Counted from the first letter of the stretch, positions 1-8,542 are shown. The stretch: 64,000 nucleotides of DNA from Candidatus Gastranaerophilales bacterium (GCA_944323335.1 CALUSB010000004.1:1-64000); one strand, 5' to 3'. The notes: a model not told the origin generated them from the sequence alone. Numbers and translations are program-made.

Positions 1-386
1 TTTGAAATTTCTTCGTTTAAAAACTCGCGTTCCTCATCTTTTGCAGTTTCGAGGAATTTTTTTATCTCTTCGATTTTATCTCTTTTTTCTCTTATTTTCT
101 TTTGAATGTTTAAACAAAGCTCATAGGGCTGCTCTTTTGAATATAGCATTTTTTCCATTTGAGATTTAAAGCCCAAAATATCTTCAAACTCGCTCTCGTC
201 ATAAAAGTTTTCCACTTCACGGGTGAAAATACAGTTGTAGACTATCTTTGTACCGTTGTCCGATTCATAGATAGAATACAAATCCCAGCCCTCTTTTGAC
301 ATGGAATTAAGCGTATTTTCAAGAAGAGTAATCTCATCACTCGGGCAAACTTTTATGCAAAATTCCTGACGTGTAGGTTTAAACAT
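1..386 (-). CDS. Unknown protein, N-terminal part (cut by window edge)
   Basis: An open frame starts at ATG 386 and runs off position 1, giving about 128 residues without a stop. The first 60 residues contain a stretch reading NSMSKEGWDLYSIYES, which resembles the small alpha/beta fold of DUF4177-type proteins (only a resemblance). Later residues are highly charged and probably helical. No Shine-Dalgarno site is visible; TAAAAT lies six bases before the ATG, as in several other genes here, so the message may be leaderless. It follows the SRP RNA gene on the same strand. Function unknown. Confidence 0.7.
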   Translation of the reverse strand, partial: MFKPTRQEFCIKVCPSDEITLLENTLNSMSKEGWDLYSIYESDNGTKIVYNCIFTREVENFYDESEFEDILGFKSQMEKMLYSKEQPYELCLNIQKKIREKRDKIEEIKKFLETAKDEEREFLNEEIS

Positions 387-422
387 ATTTTTATTTTAAC
401 ACACTATATAAAAAAATATAAT

Positions 423-678
423 GCCACGCCCTGCCTATCGTCACTCAAAATATAAACATCCATAAAAAACACCTCCCTTGCAAAGTTTCACACCCGTTAA
501 CCTCGACTTAGTGCTGCTATGTTTCCATCCTGACACGGTTCGCCGCATAATCGCCGCAAAAAATTGCACAATCAACAGTATTTTCGCTTTCAATTTACAT
601 CCAAAGCGCCTCATAGCAGGCTTTGCACCCGACATAAGCTTTCGGTCGAGGGCTTGCAACACCCCGTGAAGCGTGGCT
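423..678 (-). ncRNA. ffs: Signal recognition particle RNA, large (Alu-domain) bacterial type
   Basis: Reading the minus strand, positions 536-511 give the SRP apical domain: GTCAGG, a GGAA tetraloop and AGCAGC with the usual internal-loop bases. The ends close on each other: GCCACGC at 677-671 pairs with GCGTGGC at 429-423, and a U-rich run follows the 3' end. The 5' part (GGGTGCAAAGCCTGCTATG and neighbours) resembles the Alu region of the Bacillus-type RNA of about 270 nt. The length of about 256 nt therefore fits the long form rather than the 4.5S form. The RNA partners Ffh in targeting membrane proteins. Ends are uncertain by a few bases. Short frames inside it are chance. Confidence 0.93.
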
Positions 679-812
679 ATAAAATAATATCACAAATAAG
701 TGTATAAATACCATTATTAAATATTATTACAATATTTATATAAAAATAATATACATGCCAAAAATTCATAAAAAAACAATTTATAATATAAATAGAGAAT
801 AAAAGGAAGGCT

Positions 813-1151
813 ATGAGAGTTACTAGTGTAGAAGCAACTGCGCCCAACGGCAAAACATATCAAATGACCCGTCTTGGCAGAATAATCGGAACGGGCGGCT
901 TTGGCGCATATGGAATTTACCAGTCTTACAAATCTTTAACAAATGACGAGTATGTAAAAGAACTGACTGAAGCGGCAAAAGAGGCAACTAAGAATAAACT
1001 GCATACTTTTACCAAAACAAGAAAAGTTCTCTATGGTGCAAGTGCGGCAGCAATAACGGCACTTTGCGGATTTTTGTTTGGCGGTGTGGTTGATTTTTGT
1101 ATCAACAAGCATTCAAGAAACAAAGTAATGAAAGAAGATTCTAAAAATTAA
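813..1151 (+). CDS. Unknown small membrane protein
   Basis: 112 residues, preceded by AAGGAAGG at a good distance and a TATAAT at 782-787. There is a glycine-rich hydrophobic patch near residues 24-38 and a clear hydrophobic segment near residues 76-97 (ASAAAITALCGFLFGG), so it is probably membrane-attached, with a short lysine-rich tail. A charged helix separates the two. It converges on the glycosidase gene, whose stop lies directly adjacent. I do not recognise a family. Confidence 0.75.
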   Translation: MRVTSVEATAPNGKTYQMTRLGRIIGTGGFGAYGIYQSYKSLTNDEYVKELTEAAKEATKNKLHTFTKTRKVLYGASAAAITALCGFLFGGVVDFCINKHSRNKVMKEDSKN

Positions 1152-2984
1152 TTATTTTTTGTCTTCATCAGTGCAATCAACTGCAAAAACACATGCCCTA
1201 AGGACATCTGAGTATTTTTTGTCCATATGAGCCCAGTCAAAGAGCACCACGCCCTCAAGATTTTGGTTTCTTATTATATGGATTTGCTTAAGCAAATCTT
1301 CACTTTCACCTTCCATAAATCCTACAAAAAGCCCCGGATAAATTTTTGTTTTTGCTGAGGTTTTTCTTTTCAACTCTAAAAGCATATTATCTGCAAGATT
1401 GTAATCGGCAGTTAAAATAAGCGGAGTGAGCGCATCTACATAGTTATAAGAGCTCCATCTCTGCCAGTTTTGCTGTTTTGTTTCAAGACTTGTTTTATAA
1501 TCAGGGAAAACAACTGCCGAGAGCACCACACCGCGGTCTTTTAGAGCTTCTTTAATGCTGCCTACATATTTTGTAATTCTATCTTGCCTGTATGTGTCCC
1601 ACTTATTCCACATAGCAGTGTCAGGGTTAATATCAACAGGGTCAATACCGTAGATACTTTTAAACTCTTCTCTTGCATACGGCGTATAGCCCCAGTTTGA
1701 AGCGGCATAGTTTGATGAAGAGGCTTTTGCCGAGAGCGGATACCTTACATAGTCAAGATTTACGCCGTCAATATCGTATTTAGCACATATTTCAAGGATT
1801 AATTTTCTCAAAAACTCTGTTACCTCAGGGTTTGCAGGGTCAATAAAATATCCCCTGTGCTCGCTTATATGTGCTACAGGCTCATTTGAGCGGAAATTAT
1901 CCTTGTTTCTGTTGCCCCAAGCAGGTCTTACCGCAAGAATATTATATGCATCCTCCTGCGGGAGTCTGTTGCCTATATAAAACGACTCAAACCAAATGTG
2001 CAGTTCCATATTTCTCTTGTGTGCACCGCGAACCCAGCAAGAAAGCGGGTCAAAGCCTCTAAAGTTAGGGTTCTGCCCCTCAAAACCGTAGCTTTTCATA
2101 ACGTCTGAGGGGAAAATGGTTTTGCCGTGGAAATATGTTTCAAGAAATATTGTATTTATACCAAGCTGAGCCATTTCATTAAGCGTACGCTCAATTTCAG
2201 CCTCGCTTTTTTCTTTAGGTCGCACCCACACACCCTTTAGTTCGTTTTCAAGGTATGGAAGAGTATAGCTAAGTGCGCTTTGTGCCGAGACTATGGCATC
2301 TTTTGCGCATTGCAAAGATGCATTCGAATTTGAAGCATAAGAGCGTCTTAGTTCTTTTTTTGCTTTTTTAAGGTATTCTTTAACCTTTTTATCATCTCTG
2401 TTTTTGTACTGTTTTTTTGTTTTTTCTAAAATCTGCTCAACTTCTTCGATTTTAACTTTTGCACAGTAGCGATATGAGCTTATTGTTGTAAAAGAGTGTA
2501 AAATATTATTTTGCGGGTCAATTTTAACTTTTGTGCCTACTTTTAAATTGTCGCTAATCCATTTTTTTGCACTGCCATGGCCGCTTATTACAAAACCGTC
2601 ATGAGGAATTATAGAGTCAGCGCCCGTTAAGCGCACAACCGTATCGCCCACAACAACCGCTTCCTTACCAAACTCGTTTGTAAGAGTTCTTCTGCCGTAT
2701 TCTCTTTTATAAATTACAAGCTGGTTTGGGCCGCGATTTCCGGGGAAAGATATTCCAAGTTTGTTTGTTTTTGTACTGGGGTAAATAGCGTCGATTTTTC
2801 TTGAAGATTTTGCAATAATTCTGTCTTTTTTAGACAACTTAGCATACTCAACGCCTGATTCACTTTGTTCTTCAATTTTTAAAGGCACGGTGTCAGACAC
2901 CTGCAAAAGCGCGTCCTTAGCTGCAAGTGCAGGAATATTACTCATAAACACCGTAAATAAAACTGTTAAAAAAAGTTTTTTCAT
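1152..2984 (-). CDS. Secreted GHL10-type (DUF187 family) glycoside hydrolase
   Basis: About 610 residues. A signal peptide (KKLFLTVLFTVFMSNIPALAA) makes the second ATG, at 2984, the better start than 2990. An N-terminal region of about 230 residues is of unknown fold. Then comes a TIM-barrel domain typical of GHL10 proteins: LKGVWVRP, LGINTIFLETYFHGKT, HIWFESFYIGN, a run with DIDGVNLDYVRYP holding likely catalytic acids, and VVLSAVVFPD. The family acts on envelope or extracellular polysaccharide; the substrate here is unknown. TGTGTAAAAT lies just upstream and no ribosome site is evident. Confidence 0.85.
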   Translation of the reverse strand: MKKLFLTVLFTVFMSNIPALAAKDALLQVSDTVPLKIEEQSESGVEYAKLSKKDRIIAKSSRKIDAIYPSTKTNKLGISFPGNRGPNQLVIYKREYGRRTLTNEFGKEAVVVGDTVVRLTGADSIIPHDGFVISGHGSAKKWISDNLKVGTKVKIDPQNNILHSFTTISSYRYCAKVKIEEVEQILEKTKKQYKNRDDKKVKEYLKKAKKELRRSYASNSNASLQCAKDAIVSAQSALSYTLPYLENELKGVWVRPKEKSEAEIERTLNEMAQLGINTIFLETYFHGKTIFPSDVMKSYGFEGQNPNFRGFDPLSCWVRGAHKRNMELHIWFESFYIGNRLPQEDAYNILAVRPAWGNRNKDNFRSNEPVAHISEHRGYFIDPANPEVTEFLRKLILEICAKYDIDGVNLDYVRYPLSAKASSSNYAASNWGYTPYAREEFKSIYGIDPVDINPDTAMWNKWDTYRQDRITKYVGSIKEALKDRGVVLSAVVFPDYKTSLETKQQNWQRWSSYNYVDALTPLILTADYNLADNMLLELKRKTSAKTKIYPGLFVGFMEGESEDLLKQIHIIRNQNLEGVVLFDWAHMDKKYSDVLRACVFAVDCTDEDKK

Positions 2985-3069
2985 TACCATTTAATTTTAC
3001 ACAAAAATTTTACATAGTGCAAAAAATAATATATTATATATAATAATATTAAAAGGAGTTAAGCAAAAA

Positions 3070-3420
3070 ATGGCAAACGACAGCACACAAACAATGCCCA
3101 TAGAGGTCTGCATCTTAACAAAAGACCACGACATTAAAGGAACGGTTCACGTATCTAAACTTACAAAAGCTAACCGTGAATTAACCGAACTTTTAAACGA
3201 CAAAGACAGACGTTTCCTTGCCGTTACAAATGCTGAAATTATGGGTAAAAACTCATCAAGCGCTCCTCGAAGATATGACTTTCTTGAAGTTCATATGGAC
3301 GCTATTGTCATTATTCACCCTGCAACTCAAGTATTGTTTAAAGAAACTTCAAAAGCTCAGGAAGATATCGCAAGGTTTAGAGAATTAAGAAACAAACTCT
3401 CTCAAACAAAACCTTTTTAA
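3070..3420 (+). CDS. Unknown conserved-looking cytoplasmic protein
   Basis: 116 residues with AAAGGAG upstream. The sequence has a beta-rich pattern (IEVCILTKDHDIKGTVHV, RRFLAVTNAEIM, FLEVHMDAIVIIHPA) ending in a charged helix, with no signal peptide or membrane segment. The pattern recalls small single-domain proteins of the DUF6812 kind, but I hold that loosely. It is a single-gene unit closed by a strong terminator. Confidence 0.75.
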   Translation: MANDSTQTMPIEVCILTKDHDIKGTVHVSKLTKANRELTELLNDKDRRFLAVTNAEIMGKNSSSAPRRYDFLEVHMDAIVIIHPATQVLFKETSKAQEDIARFRELRNKLSQTKPF

Positions 3421-3427
3421 ATAATTT

Positions 3428-3455
3428 AAAAGCCCCTGTAAACGGGGCTTTTTTG
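3428..3455 (+). terminator. Rho-independent terminator
   Basis: AAGCCCC and GGGGCTT arms around a TGTAAAC loop are followed by a T run. It closes the 3070-3420 gene and also lies between two convergent genes. Confidence 0.9.
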
Positions 3456-3471
3456 TATGGTTAGGATATCT

Positions 3472-4536
3472 TTAATTCACCACTTTATTTAGCCCCTGAG
3501 GCTTATCGACATTTCTTTTTAACTTAAGTGCAATTTTAAGCGCAAGCATTTGCACAATAAAAACAACGCTTAAAACCCTCACAAGCATATCTTCACAATA
3601 GGGAAAAACCACACCAACAGCAGCCTCAAAGTCCTCTTGCGAATCGGTTATGACAACACTTTTGGGGTTATAATCTTTTCTTATTTTGGACAGTGTTTTT
3701 GTCTCAAATTCACAAAAATCACTTGTAATAATTTCAATTAGAGTATCAATTTTGTTCAAAATTGCCACATGCCCATGGACAAACTCACCCATAGAATAAG
3801 CATTTACATCTATGTAGGATGTCTCTTTTATCTTAAGCGCACACTCCCTTGCAAGAGCATAGTTTATACCCTGCCCTATAGCAGGAAACGCCTCATATTT
3901 TGAAAGAAAATTCGCCGCTTTATCTATATCAAGTGTCAAATCAAGCACACTTGAGATGTTTTTTTCTACATCTTTAATATTTTTCATATACTTTGCGACA
4001 TTTTTAAGCTTATTTTGGGCAATTTTTAGCGCGCACAAATAAAGAGCACACAAAGACACACTAAAGGATTTTGTTGCTGCAATTGAATTTTCAACCCCAG
4101 CGTCAATGTTTATTTTATAGTCGCACAAATCCCACAGGGTAGAGTTTTCATTGTTTACAATGACAAAAGCTCTGCCGCCCGCCCCTTTTACAATCTTTGC
4201 GGCAGATGTTGTATCATACGTTTCGCCTGATTGGCTTATGAAAAAATACAACGTGTCAGGGTCGACTTTTTTTGTTTCATCACACAAAAATTCTCCCGAA
4301 AACTCAACACTGGCGTCAATTCCCGATATAATTTCAAAAAATTTCTTACCGATAAAAGCGCAGTTGTAAGATGAACCGCTTGCAATTATTTTTATATTTT
4401 TAACATCAAGCGGCATATCAAGCACAACGGCGTAGTTTTTGACATATTTTTCTATCAAAGCACCCACAACCATTGACTGCTCGAGTATTTCAATTTCCAT
4501 TTGAGTTTTTTGTTTTTTTTGCTGCCAAAACACCAT
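3472..4536 (-). CDS. Double-SIS-domain sugar-phosphate isomerase/deaminase, GlmS C-terminal-like
   Basis: 354 residues with two SIS domains and no N-terminal glutaminase domain. Visible marks are GSSYNC, ISQSGETYDT, ENSIAATKSFSV and a GlmS-style tail DKPQGLNKVV carrying the lysine used in the isomerase site. The usual GlmS AAGELKHGP stretch is changed to YSMGEFVHGHVAIL. Without the Cys-type amidotransferase half it cannot use glutamine in the normal way, so a glucosamine-6-phosphate deaminase (NagB-II), fructosamine deglycase or related job is likely. Start 4536 has a weak GGCAGG; the ATG at 4500 is possible. Confidence 0.85.
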   Translation of the reverse strand: MVFWQQKKQKTQMEIEILEQSMVVGALIEKYVKNYAVVLDMPLDVKNIKIIASGSSYNCAFIGKKFFEIISGIDASVEFSGEFLCDETKKVDPDTLYFFISQSGETYDTTSAAKIVKGAGGRAFVIVNNENSTLWDLCDYKINIDAGVENSIAATKSFSVSLCALYLCALKIAQNKLKNVAKYMKNIKDVEKNISSVLDLTLDIDKAANFLSKYEAFPAIGQGINYALARECALKIKETSYIDVNAYSMGEFVHGHVAILNKIDTLIEIITSDFCEFETKTLSKIRKDYNPKSVVITDSQEDFEAAVGVVFPYCEDMLVRVLSVVFIVQMLALKIALKLKRNVDKPQGLNKVVN

Positions 4537-4580
4537 AGTATACCTGCCGTTAATATTTATATCTATATTATAATATTAAT

Positions 4581-5666
4581 ATGCCCAAAAGTGTCTATAT
4601 TCACATACCTTTTTGTTTAAAAAAATGCGCCTACTGCTCTTTTTTATCAGGCTTAAACCCTTGCAATGCAAGCGTTTACACAAAAGAGCTAGTTAAGGAG
4701 ATTAATTTTTTTTATAAAGGCGAAAAACTAAACACGATATACTTTGGAGGCGGAACTCCCTCATTACTTGAAATAAAAGACATAGAGAGGATTTTGGCCT
4801 GTTTTAATTTTGATAAAAAAACAGAAATTACACTTGAGGTTAATCCAAAAACAGTTGATTTAAAAAAACTAAAACAACTTCGCTCTTTGGGCATAAACCG
4901 TATAAGCCTCGGCGTGCAGTCGTTTGACGATAATTTACTAAAAATCATCAACCGTACCCACAGTTCAAAAGAAGCGCTCAAAACCATAGAAAATATAGCC
5001 CTTGCAGGTTTTGACAACTACAGTATAGATTTAATCTACGGTCTGCCCGAGCAAAACCTTGAAAACTGGAAAAAAACGCTAAAAATTGCAAAAGATATAA
5101 ACCCGCCTCACATCTCGCTATACGGGCTTAAAATCGAGCAGGGGTGCGGCTTTTATCTTAATCCGCCAAAAAATCTCCCCGATGATGACATGCAAGCTGA
5201 CATGTATGAAATGGCGCTTAATGAGTTTAAAAACTACTGCCACTATGAGTTTTCAAATTTTGCATACAAGCAAAAATATATTTCAAAACACAACATGACA
5301 TACTGGAACATCAAGCCCTACTGGGGTTTTGGGCTTGGAGCGTCGGGATTTGTCAGAAATAAACGCTACCAAAACGAAACGGATTTTGAAAAATATTTAA
5401 AAAACTCAACCGAAAAAAAGCACTATGAAAGCTCAAATCTGCTTGAAGAGCACATTTTCTTAGGGTTCAGAAAAACAAAAGGCATTAGAACAGATAAAAT
5501 AAACAGGCTTTTTAATATAGATTTTGATAAAAAATACAAGCAGCAGCTTGAAAAATATAAAAAATCAGGGTGTATTCAAAAAACTTTACATGGCTACAAA
5601 CTCACAAAAAAAGGCATAATGCTCTCTAATTACGTGCTTTGTGATTTTTTAGACGACACGATATAA
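4581..5666 (+). CDS. hemW: HemW-like radical SAM heme chaperone
   Basis: 361 residues, full length. The N-terminus has HIPFC with Cys12, Cys16 and Cys19 in CLKKCAYCSF, the radical-SAM [4Fe-4S] motif of HemW, lacking the extra Cys of true HemN. FGGGTPS (SAM binding) and LGVQSFDDNLLKIINRTHS follow, and a C-terminal winged-helix-like region completes it. The family was long annotated as oxygen-independent coproporphyrinogen oxidase but HemW binds and transfers heme. No Shine-Dalgarno site; TATAAT at 4569-4574 sits six bases before the ATG. Confidence 0.9.
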   Translation: MPKSVYIHIPFCLKKCAYCSFLSGLNPCNASVYTKELVKEINFFYKGEKLNTIYFGGGTPSLLEIKDIERILACFNFDKKTEITLEVNPKTVDLKKLKQLRSLGINRISLGVQSFDDNLLKIINRTHSSKEALKTIENIALAGFDNYSIDLIYGLPEQNLENWKKTLKIAKDINPPHISLYGLKIEQGCGFYLNPPKNLPDDDMQADMYEMALNEFKNYCHYEFSNFAYKQKYISKHNMTYWNIKPYWGFGLGASGFVRNKRYQNETDFEKYLKNSTEKKHYESSNLLEEHIFLGFRKTKGIRTDKINRLFNIDFDKKYKQQLEKYKKSGCIQKTLHGYKLTKKGIMLSNYVLCDFLDDTI

Positions 5667-5712
5667 CCACATTTAAGTTGCCAAAGAAGAAAAATAAGTC
5701 TAAGATTGTTGT

Positions 5713-6075
5713 ATGATGACAAATGCGCAAAATTACACGAAAAAACGCTGGTACGACAGCAAACCTTGGACGGATGAAGTCCTTGAAGTACTGCAAACGC
5801 TTTCTATACGCTCTCATTATGAAATTGCAAGAGAAGTTATAAAAGTAATTGACGTTATAAAGTCCAACAACCGCGAGCGCGATGAAGTCCCCTTGAGCCT
5901 TGGTTTAGACAGGGTTTTAGGACTTTATAAAGAAGAAAATAAGCGCAGATGGTATGATAAATCCATGCCTTTATCAAGAGTATTTAAAACCGCCTCCTGC
6001 CTGCCTGATGAAGATTTTCAAAATATCATGCAGGGGATATCAATGAGTTTAAGGAATGACACAAATGACAAGTAA
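5713..6075 (+). CDS. Unknown RWYD-repeat protein
   Basis: 120 residues of soluble, mostly helical sequence. RWYD occurs at residues 12-15 and again at 79-82, each followed by a Pro-containing turn and an amphipathic helix, so the protein looks like two copies of one unit. The same architecture occurs in the gene at 54076-54411. No known domain recognised. TAAGAT lies six bases before the ATG with no Shine-Dalgarno site. It is followed by an overlapping zinc-ribbon gene, so the two are probably co-expressed. Confidence 0.75.
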   Translation: MMTNAQNYTKKRWYDSKPWTDEVLEVLQTLSIRSHYEIAREVIKVIDVIKSNNRERDEVPLSLGLDRVLGLYKEENKRRWYDKSMPLSRVFKTASCLPDEDFQNIMQGISMSLRNDTNDK

Positions 6076-6379
6076 AGAAGAAATCGTTAAAAACATGCAG
6101 CAAGTCGTAGAGCAAATGTTTAAAGATGATGTTGATGAAAATCCCGACTCATTAAACGAATACTTTGACTGCAGCGCCTGCGGAAAAAACGCGCCTCTTG
6201 CAGGCTCCATTCAATACGGTAAGTATCGCTTGTGCAACTCTTGCGTGCTTTTGGCGGAAACCGGTTTTGCGCTTAAAAAGTTTGATGACATTCAAGCACT
6301 CATTGACGCTATGGAAGATAAGCGCCTCGAAGAGCTTTGCGACTTCATTAAAAAAGACGAGGCATCAGAGAATAATTGA
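6065..6379 (+). CDS. Small zinc-ribbon protein of unknown function
   Basis: 104 residues from ATG 6065 (107 from ATG 6056). AAGGA lies about nine bases before 6065 but touches 6056, so 6065 is preferred; either way it overlaps the stop of the RWYD gene. CSAC and CNSC pairs about 20 residues apart make a probable four-cysteine zinc site flanked by acidic helices. No membrane segment. Possibly a regulator or adaptor acting with its neighbour, but that is only inference from the overlap. Confidence 0.75.
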   Translation: MTSKEEIVKNMQQVVEQMFKDDVDENPDSLNEYFDCSACGKNAPLAGSIQYGKYRLCNSCVLLAETGFALKKFDDIQALIDAMEDKRLEELCDFIKKDEASENN

Positions 6380-6385
6380 TTTTGT

Positions 6386-6754
6386 ATGAAAATAAACAAT
6401 CTTAAAAACTATTTTTCACTGAATGTACTTGCTTTTTTCGGGTATTTGTTTTTTGCTTTCTGGGTCTATAAGACGATGTTTATAATCCCACGCACAGTTA
6501 GTACGGGAATGTTGAACAAAGAGTACAATGAGGGGATGTTTGTGGTTGTTTTAATGCTTGCATTCTTGCTTTTTCTTGCAATAATGTTTTGCGTTTTTTT
6601 ATTTGAACGCACTCTTGTAAAGCGTAAAGTTATAAAAAAACACGTGAGCAAATCTAAACTGCACGGTTTTTTATTTTATTTAGGACTTGTTTTATATTTT
6701 ATACCGTATTTTTATTTTATATTATTTTCAATACTGACACATTTTAAAATATAA
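6386..6754 (+). CDS. Unknown small membrane protein
   Basis: 122 residues with three strongly hydrophobic segments (about residues 11-31, 48-72 and 90-117) separated by short polar loops, one basic (KRKVIKKHVSKSKLHG). No family recognised. It begins six bases after the zinc-ribbon gene, so it probably belongs to the same transcription unit as 5713-6379. Confidence 0.7.
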   Translation: MKINNLKNYFSLNVLAFFGYLFFAFWVYKTMFIIPRTVSTGMLNKEYNEGMFVVVLMLAFLLFLAIMFCVFLFERTLVKRKVIKKHVSKSKLHGFLFYLGLVLYFIPYFYFILFSILTHFKI

Positions 6755-6779
6755 AATTTTTTCTTGTGTACAATAACAC

Positions 6780-7001
6780 TTAATTTTTGTAAAGTTTTTT
6801 TACCTCTATTTCGTAGCCTAAAATCTCGCACAGGGCAAGCATTTCATCGTATGTAAAAGCCCCGCGATTTATACGTTTTGAAAAAGTATCAGGATTGTAT
6901 TCTCTGCCCGTTTTCTCTTGCAAAAGGGGTATTATGTCTTTATATATTTTCTTTTCCTGCTTCAAAAGTAGCTTTACAATTGCGTAAGAGTTCATTTTCA
7001 T
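6780..7001 (-). CDS. Small HTH-type protein, XRE-like
   Basis: 73 residues from ATG 7001. The pattern KLLLKQEKKIYKDIIPLL ... TFSKRINRGAFTYDEMLALCEILGYEIEV resembles the short helix-turn-helix proteins that start MNSYAIVK and end with a YEI strand. A longer frame could be opened at TTG 7037, but that TTG is the -35 box of a good promoter and the extra 12 residues are translated promoter. It is divergent from the 58-residue gene at 7127. Confidence 0.7.
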   Translation of the reverse strand: MKMNSYAIVKLLLKQEKKIYKDIIPLLQEKTGREYNPDTFSKRINRGAFTYDEMLALCEILGYEIEVKKLYKN

Positions 7002-7037
7002 GGGTTTAATTATAAATATTTTGGCAATTGTTGACAA
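7002..7037 (-). promoter_or_regulatory. Sigma-70 promoter feeding a leaderless start
   Basis: On the minus strand TTGTCA (7037-7032), a 17-base spacer and TATAAT (7014-7009) are followed after only seven bases by ATG 7001. A transcript starting at the normal distance would begin at or within a base of the start codon. Confidence 0.75.
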
Positions 7038-7126
7038 ATATGTCGTATTTGAATATCATAATAAGAAATATATTTCTTATTTAGAAAATATTGGCGTATT
7101 TAAGTTATTTTTTGTAAAGGTTTTTT

Positions 7127-7303
7127 ATGACTTCAAAAGATTTGCAATCTCTGCAACAACTCCACTATGAAATCACTATGCTTTTTAGTGTACTATTTCA
7201 AAGCATAAAATTCCTCGAATTTGACCAATCAGCAAATTATGAACAGGCGTATTTGTGCAGTTTAATCGAAAAAAAATTAGATGAAATTTCTAATTTGTTT
7301 TAA
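7127..7303 (+). CDS. Unknown 58-residue protein
   Basis: ATG 7127 follows AAAGG at a good spacing and the frame is open for 58 residues to TAA 7301-7303. It is rich in Leu, Gln and Phe (a QSLQQLHYE run near the start, then MLFSVLFQSIKFLEF) and looks like a short helical hairpin. It lies between the divergent HTH gene and dxr; the dxr promoter would lie in its last codons. Family unknown; the codon pattern and ribosome site are the only support. Confidence 0.55.
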   Translation: MTSKDLQSLQQLHYEITMLFSVLFQSIKFLEFDQSANYEQAYLCSLIEKKLDEISNLF

Positions 7304-7328
7304 ACCCTGTTTTTAATATAATGCTTTT

Positions 7329-8456
7329 ATGAAAAAGATTACTCTGTTAGGTTCAACCGGTTCAATCGGCACACAAACTCTTGAAGTGCTTGATTACCTT
7401 GAAGATTATGAAGTTTTAGCGCTTGCTGCGGGCAGAAACGTCACGCTTTTGTCTAAACAAATCGAAAAATACCACCCTAAGCGCGTAAGTGTTCAAAAAG
7501 AAGAGGATGTTAAATTTATAAAATCTAAATTCCCTCAAGTTGAAGTCCTGTGCGGAATTGAGGGATTAATGGAGTTGTGCTCGGACACTCAAAACGACAT
7601 TATACTTGTTGCAACATCAGGTAAAATCGGGCTTGGGCCAACACTTTGCGCCATAGAAAACAAAATAAACATAGCTCTTGCAAACAAAGAAACCCTTGTT
7701 ATGGCAGGGGATATCGTGATGAAAAAAGCACGCGAAAATAACGTAAAAATCTTGCCCGTGGACTCTGAGCACTCTGCAATTTTACAGTGTTTGGGTGATA
7801 AAAACAATCAAGCCTACAAGCTTATTATAACAGCCTCAGGCGGGCCATTTTTATATAAAACACGAGAAGAAATGGGGCACACTAACGCACTTGAGGCGCT
7901 TAAGCACCCCAGATGGCATATGGGAAGAAAAATCACAATTGATAGCGCTACCCTTATGAATAAAGGCTTAGAGGTCATAGAGGCGCATCATCTTTTTAAT
8001 ATGGACTACAGTGACATTAAAGTTGTAATCCACCCGCAGAGCCTTGTACACTCGTTTGTAGAGTTTAAAGACGGCTCAATGCTTGCGCAAGTGGGCTTTC
8101 CCTCTATGCACATACCTATTCAATACGCTCTTACATACCCCACAAGGCAAAAAGGCATAAAAACAGACGGCTTTAGCCTCTACGGGCAGCAAATGAGTTT
8201 TGAAAAGCCTGATTTTAATAAGTTCCCATGTCTAAAAATGGCTTATGAAGCGGGCAAAACAGGCGGAAGCGCACCTGTAGTACTCAATGCCGCAAATGAA
8301 GTTGCCGTAAATAACTTCCTTGAAGGCAAAATAAGTTTTCTTGATATTGAAAAAACAGTTTACAAGGCACTTTGCGACCATACTCCGGTATCAAATCCGA
8401 CACTTGAAGAAATTTTTGAGATAGATATAGAAACAAGAAAAAAATACGGTAAATAG
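7329..8456 (+). CDS. dxr: 1-deoxy-D-xylulose 5-phosphate reductoisomerase
   Basis: 375 residues, normal length. It converts DXP to 2-C-methyl-D-erythritol 4-phosphate with NADPH, the committed step of the non-mevalonate isoprenoid pathway. GSTGSIGTQTLEV is the nucleotide-binding loop. LPVDSEHSAI, TASGGPFL and a PRWHMGRKITIDSATLMNKG run hold metal and substrate residues. TATAAT at 7317-7322 is six bases before the ATG and there is no Shine-Dalgarno site, so it may be leaderless. Confidence 0.97.
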   Translation: MKKITLLGSTGSIGTQTLEVLDYLEDYEVLALAAGRNVTLLSKQIEKYHPKRVSVQKEEDVKFIKSKFPQVEVLCGIEGLMELCSDTQNDIILVATSGKIGLGPTLCAIENKINIALANKETLVMAGDIVMKKARENNVKILPVDSEHSAILQCLGDKNNQAYKLIITASGGPFLYKTREEMGHTNALEALKHPRWHMGRKITIDSATLMNKGLEVIEAHHLFNMDYSDIKVVIHPQSLVHSFVEFKDGSMLAQVGFPSMHIPIQYALTYPTRQKGIKTDGFSLYGQQMSFEKPDFNKFPCLKMAYEAGKTGGSAPVVLNAANEVAVNNFLEGKISFLDIEKTVYKALCDHTPVSNPTLEEIFEIDIETRKKYGK

Positions 8457-8500
8457 AGCTTTTTTGGGTATTTTGTTAAGTTATGTTACAAGAAATATAC

Positions 8501-8542
8501 AAAATATATCTTTTTTAGTCAATTTTTAAATAGATATATTTT
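8501..8542. repeat. 11-bp inverted repeat between dxr and the RHH gene
   Basis: AAAATATATCT (8501-8511) and AGATATATTTT (8532-8542) are exact inverse copies with 20 bases between. It could be a weak terminator of dxr or an operator for the ribbon-helix-helix protein downstream; the sequence does not decide. Confidence 0.5.

Noticed and set aside
478-669. Short frames on both strands near 441-669
   Set aside because: They coincide with the SRP RNA gene and have no ribosome sites.
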